Shown piece after piece: positions 53,486 to 62,975 of a stretch of DNA of 64,000 nt. The notes under the pieces are model-generated. The model was not told the origin of the DNA. It worked only from the letters and a program-made list of their open reading frames with translations, and did not search any database. Numbering within the stretch: position 1 is the stretch's first letter; every line of letters begins with the position of its first letter. The stretch is taken from assembly GCA_026391005.1 (NCBI GenBank), contig JAPLEV010000008.1, forward strand, positions 43,360 through 107,359. Direction: 5' to 3'. The position numbers and the translations under genes were made by a program. Source of the stretch: Flavobacteriia bacterium (GTDB lineage Bacteria; Bacteroidota; Bacteroidia; Flavobacteriales_D; Crocinitomicaceae).

Positions 53486-55762
53486 TTAATTAAACAAATG
53501 AAGAAACCCGTGACCCTCCAACTCTTGTCCATTGATTCCAATAGCGATGTATTTATAAAAATAGACCCCTTCGTTAGCCGTGTTTTGTCCCACCTTTCCG
53601 TCCCAACTAGGATTATCATTAACTAGGTCCGTGCTTAATTTGTCAAATACCACTAATCCCCAACGATTTACTATTACCAAGTTTAGGGAGGCCAAGTTTT
53701 TACTAGTTAAAAAGAACTCATCGTTATCATCGTCATTATTTGGCGTAAATACATTTGGAGCCTCTACCTCCGGATTCGGTGGAATAGGATAAATACATGA
53801 GCCATCGTTTTGAGAAGCGTTGCTGTTAAAATTTAATGCTGTAGGGTCGTTGCAACCACAGATTTCCACTGTAATGGTAGAATAAGCTGTATCAGAGCAT
53901 AATGCTCCTTGAGTAACAATTAACTGAATGGTAAATACACCAGCTGAAGCCGGATTATATGAAGTGTTCAGAGGATTTAGGTCCACTACATTATTCGTTT
54001 GTCCATTTCCAAAATTCCAGTTGTAAGCTGTTCCGTTTTGACTATTATTTATAACTGCGACATCTAAAGGAGCGCAGCCAGTCGTAGGAATCGCTTGAAA
54101 AGAGGCTATTGGTGGGTTTAATATATCTATGAAAGCACTATCACTAACCTCACAAACATCATCAGTTACTGTTATGAAGTACCAACCAGACGGTAAGTTT
54201 TGCCAAACCGAAGCATCAATGAAACCATTTGGCCCTGGGCCAGTCCACGTATACGAAGGTATTCCGTTTGTTCCACTTGCCACTGCTGAAACTGCTCCTG
54301 TTGGCTGACAACTAGACGGAAAAATGTAAATAGTGTCAATTGCTATCGTTTGATTCATGGTTATCGTGGCAGTATCTGTCTGCGAAAAATTACAATTATC
54401 GACAGCAGTAATTAAGAATAAGGTTGTCCCGTTTTGCGAGACATTTATATAAAGAGAATCATTTGTACTTAATTGAGTTCCCGAAATTGTTGTCCATGTA
54501 TAGGTATAGGGGGCGTATCCACCTGATGCCGAAGCAGTAATTAAATAGTTGTCCACTGCACACAAAAGGACAGGGTCTGACTCTGTGATGTTAATAATTG
54601 GCCCATCGCCAATATAAATTGTTCCTTGAGAGAAAATAGTATCCCCGCAAGGATTAACAAGAGCAACAGAAATCGTTACGGACTCAAATCCTTCAAGAAG
54701 ACCATCTTGGATTGGTGTTAAATTGATAATAACCGTATCTACACCTGGTAAAAATATAATCGGATTAAGTAAGCTATTGTAATCAACACCTTGGGTCGCT
54801 GTTCCTGTTATTGTATAATTAATGATTAAGGTGTCATTTACTTCTGTATCAGGTCGTGTAAAAATAAAATCCGCATAGGTACAACCTTCCACAATGGTTG
54901 TGTCTCCAGAAACGGTAGCTACGGAAACGTTTACTGCATCCGAATTAAAGCTGCCGGCCTCGAGAAAAACACCAGAATCATAGGATTGGTCCCCCACATT
55001 TGAAATAGCCAATTTAATATGATAAACCTCATTGCATTGTACATCTGCAGAAGCTGTTAATAAAACGGTTGTCCCATCATATTGGATGGCATCGCCATAA
55101 GTTGGTGTTGAAGCCGCTTCATTAAAAACATAATAAGAGGTATTAGATTGGTCACCTACATTATTTATGGTAACAGGAATTCCTCCAGGAATAACCGCAA
55201 TATTGGCGCCTCCATTAGGATAACCGCCTAAAATGTGTGGGCCAGAAATTCCAGGTCCCCATAAAAACAAACCGAATGCATCGTTAAAACTAGATGGTGA
55301 AAATTCTGGGTATTCATCAGAACCAAACATATAATTGAAAAACAAAGTGTCCCCTGAAGGGATGAAATCAAATTCTAGCACAATTCCATTTTCAACTGAT
55401 CCATTTGCAATATCATTTAAATGAGGGTCTCCTGAAACTGACGCTGTTGGAGGTGTATTATTCGTGGAAAATGTTGAGTTATTAGGTCCAATGGCACCAC
55501 TAGCGTTTCCCGTCGTTAATACTAGGCCGCTTGAAATTGGAAAAGTTGGATTTGAATTGGTGAAATAACCCATGCTCCCAATAGGCGTGTTGGCAGCTCC
55601 TAAATTACCATTTATCATAATGTTAAAAGCTGTAACACCGGAACCCAATAAAACACCATTAATTAATTGTTGTGGTGTTTGTGTATTTGTAACAACTATT
55701 GACTGAGTTAAGCCTTGAGAAAAAATGAATAGAAAAGTGAAAATTGTAAAAATTGATTTCAT
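53486..55762 (-). CDS. Choice-of-anchor L domain T9SS type B secreted protein
   Basis: About 758 residues. The ATG at 55762 (MKSIFTIFTFLFIF) is preferred to a TTG two codons upstream; a signal peptide ends near GLTQS. The N-terminal half is a choice-of-anchor L domain (ISSGLVLTTGNASGAIGPNN, LEFDFIPSGDTLFFNYMFG, SDEYPEFSPSSFNDAFGLFL). Ig/PKD-like modules follow (APYTYTWTTISG; a PKD segment near GTAYNWNFGNGQTN). A Cys-bounded GCNDPTALNFNSNASQNDG motif precedes the type B sorting domain (APNVFTPNNDDDNDEF to VFDKLSTD and the end GHGFLHLFN). It is probably a large surface adhesin or matrix protein. Confidence 0.87.
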   Translation of the reverse strand: MKSIFTIFTFLFIFSQGLTQSIVVTNTQTPQQLINGVLLGSGVTAFNIMINGNLGAANTPIGSMGYFTNSNPTFPISSGLVLTTGNASGAIGPNNSTFSTNNTPPTASVSGDPHLNDIANGSVENGIVLEFDFIPSGDTLFFNYMFGSDEYPEFSPSSFNDAFGLFLWGPGISGPHILGGYPNGGANIAVIPGGIPVTINNVGDQSNTSYYVFNEAASTPTYGDAIQYDGTTVLLTASADVQCNEVYHIKLAISNVGDQSYDSGVFLEAGSFNSDAVNVSVATVSGDTTIVEGCTYADFIFTRPDTEVNDTLIINYTITGTATQGVDYNSLLNPIIFLPGVDTVIINLTPIQDGLLEGFESVTISVALVNPCGDTIFSQGTIYIGDGPIINITESDPVLLCAVDNYLITASASGGYAPYTYTWTTISGTQLSTNDSLYINVSQNGTTLFLITAVDNCNFSQTDTATITMNQTIAIDTIYIFPSSCQPTGAVSAVASGTNGIPSYTWTGPGPNGFIDASVWQNLPSGWYFITVTDDVCEVSDSAFIDILNPPIASFQAIPTTGCAPLDVAVINNSQNGTAYNWNFGNGQTNNVVDLNPLNTSYNPASAGVFTIQLIVTQGALCSDTAYSTITVEICGCNDPTALNFNSNASQNDGSCIYPIPPNPEVEAPNVFTPNNDDDNDEFFLTSKNLASLNLVIVNRWGLVVFDKLSTDLVNDNPSWDGKVGQNTANEGVYFYKYIAIGINGQELEGHGFLHLFN

Positions 55763-55898
55763 TAGCAATGATTTTTTATATTACAAAATTGTTAAGACTA
55801 GAGTTTATTTATTTTAGTTGCATTTCGTCCACTTACATGCTATAAGTATTCAAAAATATAGTATTTTCGGGACATTATTGACCTTTATCTTTACGATC

Positions 55899-57290
55899 AT
55901 GTTACAAAGCCAAAAGTTTATTGAAAAAAACCGAGAAAAATTCCTCGATGAATTAATCCTATTGCTTAAGATCCCTTCTGTGTCTGCTGACCCTAAATTT
56001 ACAGATGAGGTAAACAATTGTGCAGAAATGATCGCGTTAGGCTTGAAGAATATAGGCATGGAAAAGGTGGAAGTTTGTCCGACAGCAGGGTTTCCAATTG
56101 TTTATGGAGAAAAAATAATAAACCCCTCATTGCCAACCGTATTGGTTTATGGTCATTATGATGTGCAACCTGCCGATCCAATAGAATTATGGATTTCCCC
56201 TCCCTTTGAACCTCAAATTAAACAAACTGAAATACATCCTCAAGGAGCCATATTTGCCCGTGGAGCATGCGACGATAAGGGACAAATGTTTATGCACTTA
56301 AAAGCAGTTGAAGCCATGTTGCAAGCATCCGAATTACCTTGTAATGTCAAATTCATGATCGAAGGAGAAGAAGAAATTGGCAGCGAAAACCTAGGAGTTT
56401 TTATTAAAAATAACAAAGAGAAACTGAAGGCAGATATAATAATTGTGTCGGATACAGGAATGCTGGCCAACGATGTTCCATCAATTACAACCGGGTTGAG
56501 AGGACTAAGTTATGTGGAAGTTGAAGTGGTTGGGCCCAACCGCGATTTGCACTCCGGATTATATGGTGGTTGCGTGGCCAATCCAATCAATATACTTTCA
56601 GAGATGATTGCGTCATTGCACGACAAAGAAGGAAAAATTACCATCCCAGGATTTTACGATTCCGTGATAAATCTTACGGATGAAGAAAGAGCAGAAATGG
56701 CTAAGGCTCCATTCTCGCATAAGGATTATTGCACAGCACTTGATATTGAAGATACATTTGGGGAAAAGGGCTACTCAACGATGGAAAGGGGTTCTATCCG
56801 CCCAACCTTAGATGTAAATGGTATATGGGGTGGGTATATAGGTGAAGGAGCGAAAACGGTTATTGCGTCGAAGGCAAATGCTAAAATATCCATGCGTTTA
56901 GTTCCTAATCAAGCGCCAGAAACAATTACGGATTTATTTACAAAGCATTTTCAATCCATTGCCCCTAAAGGCGTTAAGGTGACCGTAAAACCTCATCATG
57001 GGGGAGAATCAGCGGTAACACCAATTGATTCAATCGGATACAAAGCGGCTAGCTTAGCGTATGAAAAGACCTTTAATAAAAAGCCTATCCCAGTTAGAAG
57101 TGGTGGAAGCATTCCAATTGTTGCTATGTTCGAAAAGGAACTTGGCTTAAAAACGGTACTAATGGGCTTCGGTTTAGATAGCGATGCCATACATTCACCA
57201 AATGAACATTTTGGTCTGTTTAATTTTTACAAAGGTATTGAGACCATTCCCTATTTTTATTACTATTTTAATCAATTGATCAATAAATGA
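55899..57290 (+). CDS. M20-family dipeptidase/metallopeptidase
   Basis: About 463 residues from the ATG at 55899 (MLQSQKFIEKNREKFLDE). The frame opens at 55818, but the longer N terminus is not family-like. Metal ligands and catalytic residues are visible in VYGHYDVQPADP, ARGACDDKGQMF, EGEEEIGSENL, IIVSDTGM and the C-terminal DSDAIHSPNEHFGL. It hydrolyses dipeptides or similar substrates in the cytoplasm using two zinc ions. A TATCTTTA near-consensus -7 box at 55886-55893 lies so close that the message may be leaderless. Its stop overlaps the next gene (ATGA). Confidence 0.92.
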   Translation: MLQSQKFIEKNREKFLDELILLLKIPSVSADPKFTDEVNNCAEMIALGLKNIGMEKVEVCPTAGFPIVYGEKIINPSLPTVLVYGHYDVQPADPIELWISPPFEPQIKQTEIHPQGAIFARGACDDKGQMFMHLKAVEAMLQASELPCNVKFMIEGEEEIGSENLGVFIKNNKEKLKADIIIVSDTGMLANDVPSITTGLRGLSYVEVEVVGPNRDLHSGLYGGCVANPINILSEMIASLHDKEGKITIPGFYDSVINLTDEERAEMAKAPFSHKDYCTALDIEDTFGEKGYSTMERGSIRPTLDVNGIWGGYIGEGAKTVIASKANAKISMRLVPNQAPETITDLFTKHFQSIAPKGVKVTVKPHHGGESAVTPIDSIGYKAASLAYEKTFNKKPIPVRSGGSIPIVAMFEKELGLKTVLMGFGLDSDAIHSPNEHFGLFNFYKGIETIPYFYYYFNQLINK

Positions 57291-57760
57291 AAAAGGGATT
57301 GCTTTTCCTTGCTTGGCTAATAATTCTAAGTGCCTGTTCTATATATAAAGAACCTGAATTTAAAGAGCTTAGTGGATATAAATTAACTAAAATAGATGGG
57401 AATGAAATTCACTTTAATGTTGAAGGAATTATTTCAAACCCAAATTGGTATGCGCTGAAAATGAAAAAATCAAGCTTGGATATTTTCATTGAGAATAAAA
57501 AGTTTGGCGTGCTTCAACTTGAAGACAAGCTGAAAATTAAATCAAAACGAGACAATAATTTATCCGTTCCCATCACCTTAATTTTAGAGCCTGGATCAAT
57601 GGTGAAAATGATGGGGTGGGCTGTTCGCGATTCTATTTCGATAGAAATAAAAGGCCCCTTAAAAGCAGGCGTGTTTTTTATTTATCACAAATTTCCTGTG
57701 CAGTTCACTCAAAGCATATCAAGTAAAAACATTATTAAAAACCTATTTAAAAGTCCATAA
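57287..57760 (+). CDS. LEA type 2-like lipoprotein
   Basis: A 157-residue lipoprotein (signal MKKGLLFLAWLIILSAC with a lipobox Cys17). The mature domain resembles the LEA14-like (water-stress/hypersensitive response) fold: FNVEGIISNPNWYALKMKKSS and LSVPITLILEP. In bacteria these are periplasmic or envelope proteins of uncertain role. Coupled by ATGA to the M20 peptidase; polA follows after 2 bases. Confidence 0.75.
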   Translation: MKKGLLFLAWLIILSACSIYKEPEFKELSGYKLTKIDGNEIHFNVEGIISNPNWYALKMKKSSLDIFIENKKFGVLQLEDKLKIKSKRDNNLSVPITLILEPGSMVKMMGWAVRDSISIEIKGPLKAGVFFIYHKFPVQFTQSISSKNIIKNLFKSP

Positions 57761-57762
57761 CT

Positions 57763-60579
57763 ATGTTGTCTGCTGATTCACCAAAAAAACTGTTTTTATT
57801 AGACGCCTATGCTTTAATCTATCGGGCCTATTTTGCCTTTGCGAAAAATCCACGGGTCAACTCAAAAGGGGAAAATACTTCGGCGGCTTTCGGTTTTACC
57901 AATGTCTTGATTGATATCATCAAAACTGAAAAGCCGACCCATATTGCCGTTGTTTTTGACCCTCCTGGAGGCTCAACCCATCGCCAAGAACAATTTGAAG
58001 CATATAAAGCACACCGAGAGGAAATGCCAGAAGACATTCGGTCCATGATTAAGCCAATAAAACGAATCGTTGAAGCATTTAATATTCCACTTTTGGAAAT
58101 TGCTGGTTACGAAGCAGATGATCTTATTGGCGCATTAGCTAAAATAGCTGAAACAAAAGGTTTTGTTACCTACATGATGACGCCTGATAAAGATTATGCC
58201 CAGTTAGTAAGTGATAAGACGTTTATTTACAAACCCGGTAGAGGAGGAAATCCACCCGAAATATTAGGTGTAAAAGAGGTTTGTGAGAAATTTGAGGTGG
58301 AAAGACCCGAACAAGTAATCGATATTTTAGGCTTGTGGGGAGATGCTGCAGATAACATTCCTGGCATTCCTGGTATAGGTGAAAAAACCTCAAAAATCCT
58401 TATCGCTAAATATGGGTCGATTGAAAACCTGATTGCCAATGCACATGAATTAAAAGGAAAACAACAGGAAAACGTTATTGAATTTGCAGAGCAGGGACTA
58501 GTCTCAAAAATGCTGGCAACAATTATCACCGACATCGATGTTGAATTCGATGAAGATAAACTTATCATGTGTGACGTTGATTCGGAAAAAGTAAAAAACA
58601 TTTTTACCGAATTAGAATTTAGAAATTTGGCTAAACGAATACTAGGGGAGGACTTAGTAATACAAACGGATTTTGCGCATCCTCAAAATGGAACAAATAA
58701 TCAGCTTGATTTATTTGGCGTGCAAAGCATGATTGAACCACAAGAACCTGTTGAGACCGCTACATATAAAACCATAGTTAGTGAAAAACCAAGCTATCAT
58801 CTTATCAGTACACAAGAAGAACGCGATGAGTTATTAGGGATTTTGCTTCAGCAAAAACAAGTTTGCTTTGATACCGAAACAACGGGCATTGATGCATTGC
58901 ATGCCGACCTAGTTGGGATGTCTTTTTCATACAAAGCAAGAGAAGCTTTTTATGTTCCTGTTCCTAAAGACTTTGAAGAGGCGAAAAAAATAGTCGGCTT
59001 TTTTGCACCCTGCTTTGAAAACACCTTGATTGAAAAAATTGGGCATAACATTAAATACGATTTGAAAATTTTAAATCGATATGATGGAAAGGTACTTGGA
59101 CCAACCTTCGATACCATGATAGCCCATTATTTAATTAATCCGGAAGCTAGGCAAAGCATGGATTTCTTAGCTACCTACTACCTAAACTACCAGCCTATTT
59201 CCATAGAAACGCTGCTTGGAAAAAAAGGCAAGGGGCAAGGAAATATGGCAGATTTAAAGCCTGAAGAAATTACTGATTATGCCTGCGAAGATGCCGATAT
59301 TACTTTTCAGCTAAAACAACTACTAGCGCCCGAAATCCAAAAACCTCATTTAGCTGATTTGTTCTATAAAATGGAAATGCCCTTAGTTGAAGTGCTAAAA
59401 GACATGGAATTTGAAGGGATTACAATCGATGTGCCAGCGCTAAATAGTTATTCTAAAGAATTAGACCTTATTTTAATTGAACTTGAAAAAGAAATTAAAA
59501 ATGATGCTGGTTTAGACTTTAATATCGATTCTCCAAAACAATTAGGCGAGGTGCTTTTTGAACACTTAAAAATTTCCTCAAAAGCAAAGAAGACTAAAAC
59601 TGGGCAGTATGCTACGGGCGAAGATGTTTTACAAAAGCACGAAAAAGACCACCCAATTATACCCAAAATATTGGAATACCGTCAGCTTCGAAAATTAAAA
59701 TCCACCTATGTTGACCCATTACCTATGCTTTGTGATCCTATTGATGGGAGGATTCACACCAATTTCATGCAGACTGTAACCGCAACAGGGAGGCTTAGTT
59801 CAAACAATCCAAACCTTCAAAACATTCCTGTTCGATCCGCTAAAGGGCGTGAAATAAGGCGGACATTTGTTGCAAGGGATGCTGAATTTAAACTTATGGC
59901 GGTAGATTATTCACAGATTGAATTAAGAATTATTGCCGCTCTAAGTGAAGACGAAACAATGATTTCAGCCTTTAAAGCTGGACTTGACATTCATAGTGCG
60001 ACAGCAGCAACCGTTTTTAAAACCGCCTTAACAGAGGTGACAAGAGATCAGCGTAGCGCCGCCAAGGCTGTTAATTTTGGAATTATTTATGGACAATCCG
60101 CATTTGGACTAGCACAAAACCTCTCTATTTCTAGAACAGAAGCGAAAACAATTATCGATAGTTATTTTGAGCAATTTAAAACGATTAAAACCTACATGGA
60201 GAAAGTGGTTTCAGATGCTCGGGAACTCGGCTATGTTGAAACTATTATGAAGCGCAGAAGGTATTTGCCAGATATTAATTCTTCGAATGCTATTGTCCGC
60301 GGATTTGCGGAAAGAAATGCGGTCAATGCGCCCATACAAGGATCCGCTGCTGATATAATTAAACTAGCAATGATTGCTGTTCACAAGGCCATGAAATTAG
60401 AAAATGTGAAGTCTAAAATGATTCTTCAAGTACACGATGAATTAGTTTTTGATGTACATGTGTCCGAAGAAATAATGATGCAATTATTGGTAAAATCAGC
60501 GATGGAAAATGCGATTGACCTAATCGTTCCTATGGAAGTAGAATTAAAACTTGCGCAAAATTGGCTGGAGGCCCATTAA
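57763..60579 (+). CDS. polA: DNA polymerase I
   Basis: A 938-residue enzyme with all three parts. The 5'-3' exonuclease (about 1-300) has AAFGFTNVL, EADDLIGALAK and the helix-hairpin-helix PGIPGIGEKTSKIL. The 3'-5' proofreading domain has CFDTETTGIDAL, IGHNIKYDLKIL and ADITFQLK, so it looks active. The polymerase domain has TATGRLSSNNPNLQNIP, DYSQIELRIIAA, RSAAKAVNFGIIYGQSAFG and VHDELVFDV. Repair and Okazaki-fragment processing role. It is the last of three plus-strand genes sharing very short gaps. Confidence 0.97.
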   Translation: MLSADSPKKLFLLDAYALIYRAYFAFAKNPRVNSKGENTSAAFGFTNVLIDIIKTEKPTHIAVVFDPPGGSTHRQEQFEAYKAHREEMPEDIRSMIKPIKRIVEAFNIPLLEIAGYEADDLIGALAKIAETKGFVTYMMTPDKDYAQLVSDKTFIYKPGRGGNPPEILGVKEVCEKFEVERPEQVIDILGLWGDAADNIPGIPGIGEKTSKILIAKYGSIENLIANAHELKGKQQENVIEFAEQGLVSKMLATIITDIDVEFDEDKLIMCDVDSEKVKNIFTELEFRNLAKRILGEDLVIQTDFAHPQNGTNNQLDLFGVQSMIEPQEPVETATYKTIVSEKPSYHLISTQEERDELLGILLQQKQVCFDTETTGIDALHADLVGMSFSYKAREAFYVPVPKDFEEAKKIVGFFAPCFENTLIEKIGHNIKYDLKILNRYDGKVLGPTFDTMIAHYLINPEARQSMDFLATYYLNYQPISIETLLGKKGKGQGNMADLKPEEITDYACEDADITFQLKQLLAPEIQKPHLADLFYKMEMPLVEVLKDMEFEGITIDVPALNSYSKELDLILIELEKEIKNDAGLDFNIDSPKQLGEVLFEHLKISSKAKKTKTGQYATGEDVLQKHEKDHPIIPKILEYRQLRKLKSTYVDPLPMLCDPIDGRIHTNFMQTVTATGRLSSNNPNLQNIPVRSAKGREIRRTFVARDAEFKLMAVDYSQIELRIIAALSEDETMISAFKAGLDIHSATAATVFKTALTEVTRDQRSAAKAVNFGIIYGQSAFGLAQNLSISRTEAKTIIDSYFEQFKTIKTYMEKVVSDARELGYVETIMKRRRYLPDINSSNAIVRGFAERNAVNAPIQGSAADIIKLAMIAVHKAMKLENVKSKMILQVHDELVFDVHVSEEIMMQLLVKSAMENAIDLIVPMEVELKLAQNWLEAH

Positions 60580-60588
60580 ATTATTTCA

Positions 60589-60787
60589 ATGAAAATACAG
60601 TTTTATTAACTTTAATTTCATTCTTGCTTTTGCTTTTAACAAACCCATTTATGATTATCGAAGTAAATTTGCTGAGACTAACCAAGTGATTCAATATACT
60701 AAAAGTTGGGTGGGGCTTCATGTTGAAGGAGGGGTTCTAACAAAAAAAAATACGTTAAGCGGTGGGTATCTTAGCATAGGGGAATAG
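60589..60787 (+). pseudogene. Probable decayed small exported-protein gene
   Basis: The gap between polA and dxr is not random. One frame (60591-60689) encodes a hydrophobic stretch like a signal peptide (LLTLISFLLLLLTN) but lacks a usable start. A second frame (60593-60787) gives about 64 codons ending in TAG, with protein-like text such as KFAETNQVIQYTKSWVGLHV and GGVLTKKNTLSGGY but no ATG. The ATG at 60589 reads only six codons. Together these look like one small exported or outer-membrane gene broken by a frameshift and start loss. Could also be chance. Confidence 0.35.
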
Positions 60788-60843
60788 CTTCATTTACAAC
60801 CACTGGAAATTAAATAAAATGATAAAAAATACATTGAATTGGT

Positions 60844-60851
60844 TAATTTTG
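60844..60851 (+). promoter_or_regulatory. -7 promoter box for dxr
   Basis: TAATTTTG, an exact TAnnTTTG match, ends four bases before the dxr ATG, implying a leaderless or near-leaderless message. No -33 partner found at the right spacing. Confidence 0.4.
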
Positions 60852-60855
60852 ACAA

Positions 60856-62019
60856 ATGAATAAGAAGAAGGGAATTGCCATTCTAGGCTCCACAGGTTCT
60901 ATTGGGACACAGACATTAGAAGTAATTGAAGCGTATCCAGACTATTTTGATTTACAAGTAATCACGGCTAATAACAATGTTGATTTACTGATAGAACAGG
61001 CACTAAAGTTTCACCCCAACTCGGTCGTTATTTCAAATGAAAGTCATTATAAAAAGTTAAAAGAGGCCTTGTGGAATGAAGACATACATGTTTATGCTGG
61101 AGAGGACGCACTATGCCAAGTGGTTGAGTCTACAGACGTTGATATCGTTCTAACTGCCTTAGTTGGTTATGCCGGCTTACGACCAACCATATCAGCTATT
61201 AATGCAAAGAAATCTATTGCCTTAGCCAATAAAGAAACATTAGTGGTTGCAGGTGAATTAATAACGCAACTGGCAAAAGAAAATGGAGTTCCCATATTTC
61301 CTGTAGACTCGGAACATTCAGCTATCTTTCAATGCTTAGTTGGTGAGTTTCATAACCCAATTGAGAAAATTTACCTGACGGCGTCTGGGGGGCCATTTCG
61401 AGGCTATTCTATCGATCAACTTTCAAAAGTAACCTTAGAACAAGCATTGAAACATCCGAATTGGTCGATGGGAGCAAAAATAACCATCGATTCTGCTTCT
61501 TTAATGAATAAAGGATTAGAAGTGATTGAGGCCAAATGGTTATTTAATTTACAAAGTCATCAAATAGATGTAATTGTGCACCCACAATCCATCGTTCATT
61601 CGCTTGTTCAATTTGAAGACGGGAGCATGAAAGCACAAATGGGCTTACCAGACATGAAATTGCCTATCCAATTTGCCCTTACCTATCCCCAACGACTGAA
61701 AACTGATTTTCCGCGCTTTAATTTTATGGATTATCCCAATTTAACCTTTGAACAAGCGGATAGAAATGTCTTTAAAAATTTAGATTTAGCCTACCGAGTG
61801 ATGGAAATGAAAGGTACAGCAGCTTGTGCATTGAACGCAGCAAATGAAGTTGCTGTCGCTGCATTTTTAGATAACAAAATTTCATTTTTAGCTATTTCCG
61901 AGTTAAATGAACACGTTGTAGGGGAAATGACAAATATACTTTCCCCAAAATACGATGATTTCGTAAGCGTGGACCTAAGCGCTCGAGAAATCACCAATCA
62001 AAAAATAGAGCGCTTATGA
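60856..62019 (+). CDS. dxr: 1-deoxy-D-xylulose 5-phosphate reductoisomerase
   Basis: A 387-residue NADPH-dependent enzyme of the MEP pathway of isoprenoid synthesis. The nucleotide-binding motif is LGSTGSIGTQTLEVIEAYP (about 9-27); the metal and substrate sites are in PVDSEHSAIFQCL, TASGGPFRGY, HPNWSMGAKITIDSASLMNK and GLEVIEAKWLF. Length is normal. The stop overlaps the ATG of the next lipoprotein gene (ATGA). Confidence 0.96.
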   Translation: MNKKKGIAILGSTGSIGTQTLEVIEAYPDYFDLQVITANNNVDLLIEQALKFHPNSVVISNESHYKKLKEALWNEDIHVYAGEDALCQVVESTDVDIVLTALVGYAGLRPTISAINAKKSIALANKETLVVAGELITQLAKENGVPIFPVDSEHSAIFQCLVGEFHNPIEKIYLTASGGPFRGYSIDQLSKVTLEQALKHPNWSMGAKITIDSASLMNKGLEVIEAKWLFNLQSHQIDVIVHPQSIVHSLVQFEDGSMKAQMGLPDMKLPIQFALTYPQRLKTDFPRFNFMDYPNLTFEQADRNVFKNLDLAYRVMEMKGTAACALNAANEVAVAAFLDNKISFLAISELNEHVVGEMTNILSPKYDDFVSVDLSAREITNQKIERL

Positions 62020-62528
62020 GCATTCAAAACCTATTCGTGTTTTTTATGAGTGTATATTTTATCGCAAGTTGCCAGTCCTATCACATACAGTTGCACGGTG
62101 ATATTTATAAACCATATTGCGGTGGAGCAAGACCTACAGAAGAGCAAGAAAAAGGTGTTGTGATAGCTGCTTCGAATAGCGTTTTTATTGTTTTTGACTT
62201 ATCAAATAATCAAAAAAAAGCGGTAAAAAACATTAAACTAGATAGTGATGGGAATTATTGGGGCGTATTGAAAGAGGGGCATTATGTATTACAGCAAGTA
62301 GAAAAATCGTGGTCAACAGAAACATTAAAAAATTATTATTCCGTATCAGACACCATAAATTATCGCTATGGCGGTGAGAAAAAAATTGCGATTTGGAAAG
62401 ATCAACTAGATTATGATTTTGAAGTTAAGAAAGAAACATCAAAAAGTGCCTATAATTTTGTCCTCAAAGAAAGATGTTTTGTCGGCTTAAATCCATGTTT
62501 TGAATATATTGGGCCAAAACCTAGATAG
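62016..62528 (+). CDS. Lipoprotein of unknown function
   Basis: A 170-residue protein with a lipoprotein-type signal (MSIQNLFVFFMSVYFIASCQ, lipobox Cys19). The mature part begins with a CGGARPTEEQEKG stretch resembling the start of some Bacteroidota carboxypeptidase-regulatory lipoproteins, and continues with beta-type segments (VFIVFDLSNNQKKAVKNIKL, NYWGVLKEGHYVL). Three further Cys occur (GARPTEE region, KERCFVGLNPCFEY). Coupled to dxr by ATGA. Function unknown. Confidence 0.75.
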   Translation: MSIQNLFVFFMSVYFIASCQSYHIQLHGDIYKPYCGGARPTEEQEKGVVIAASNSVFIVFDLSNNQKKAVKNIKLDSDGNYWGVLKEGHYVLQQVEKSWSTETLKNYYSVSDTINYRYGGEKKIAIWKDQLDYDFEVKKETSKSAYNFVLKERCFVGLNPCFEYIGPKPR

Positions 62529-62538
62529 CAACTACTAA

Positions 62539-62898
62539 TTATGCGGTTTTCTCCTCCGAATAATATTTGTTGGCGATAAAATAATCTATCATCGCTTCTT
62601 TAATCAAATGTTGTTGTTCACGGTCGCTTATCGGTGGAAGCGATTTTAGTAGTTTAAAATGAGGCCAATTCTCTTTGTCACGCCCTTCAAATTGGTAATA
62701 GCCATATGGTTCTAAAAGTGTACAAATCGCAATATGTAAAAGATCTGTTTTTTCCGCTTTTGTATAATTTTTATGCCCTTGACCCAATTCATTCACCCCA
62801 ATTAAAAATAAAATCGCCTGTACATCCATCCCTCCACCAAAAGTCAGCTCAAGATGAGTTTTTAAGGCATTAAAGCGTAACTCAATATCAAAATCCAT
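62539..62898 (-). CDS. Conserved Bacteroidota protein of unknown function
   Basis: A 119-residue soluble protein from ATG 62898 (MDFDIELRFNALKTHLE); the frame opens at 62913 but a TACCTTTG box at 62910-62903 lies inside that extension. Sequence such as MDVQAILFLIGVNELGQGHK, EKTDLLHIAICTLLEPYGYY and ENWPHFKLLKSLPP looks like a widely conserved small flavobacterial protein from memory, with no assigned role. Almost entirely helical; cytoplasmic. Confidence 0.75.
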   Translation of the reverse strand: MDFDIELRFNALKTHLELTFGGGMDVQAILFLIGVNELGQGHKNYTKAEKTDLLHIAICTLLEPYGYYQFEGRDKENWPHFKLLKSLPPISDREQQHLIKEAMIDYFIANKYYSEEKTA

Positions 62899-62902
62899 GG
62901 GA

Positions 62903-62910
62903 CAAAGGTA
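62903..62910 (-). promoter_or_regulatory. -7 promoter box for the 62539-62898 gene
   Basis: TACCTTTG on the minus strand, an exact TAnnTTTG match, ends five bases before the ATG at 62898, implying a leaderless message. Confidence 0.4.
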
Positions 62911-62975
62911 CAAAAGATAAAGTGATCATTATGGAAACCTCTAGGAGAATCCTAATTCAAGTCTTCCATTAAAAA

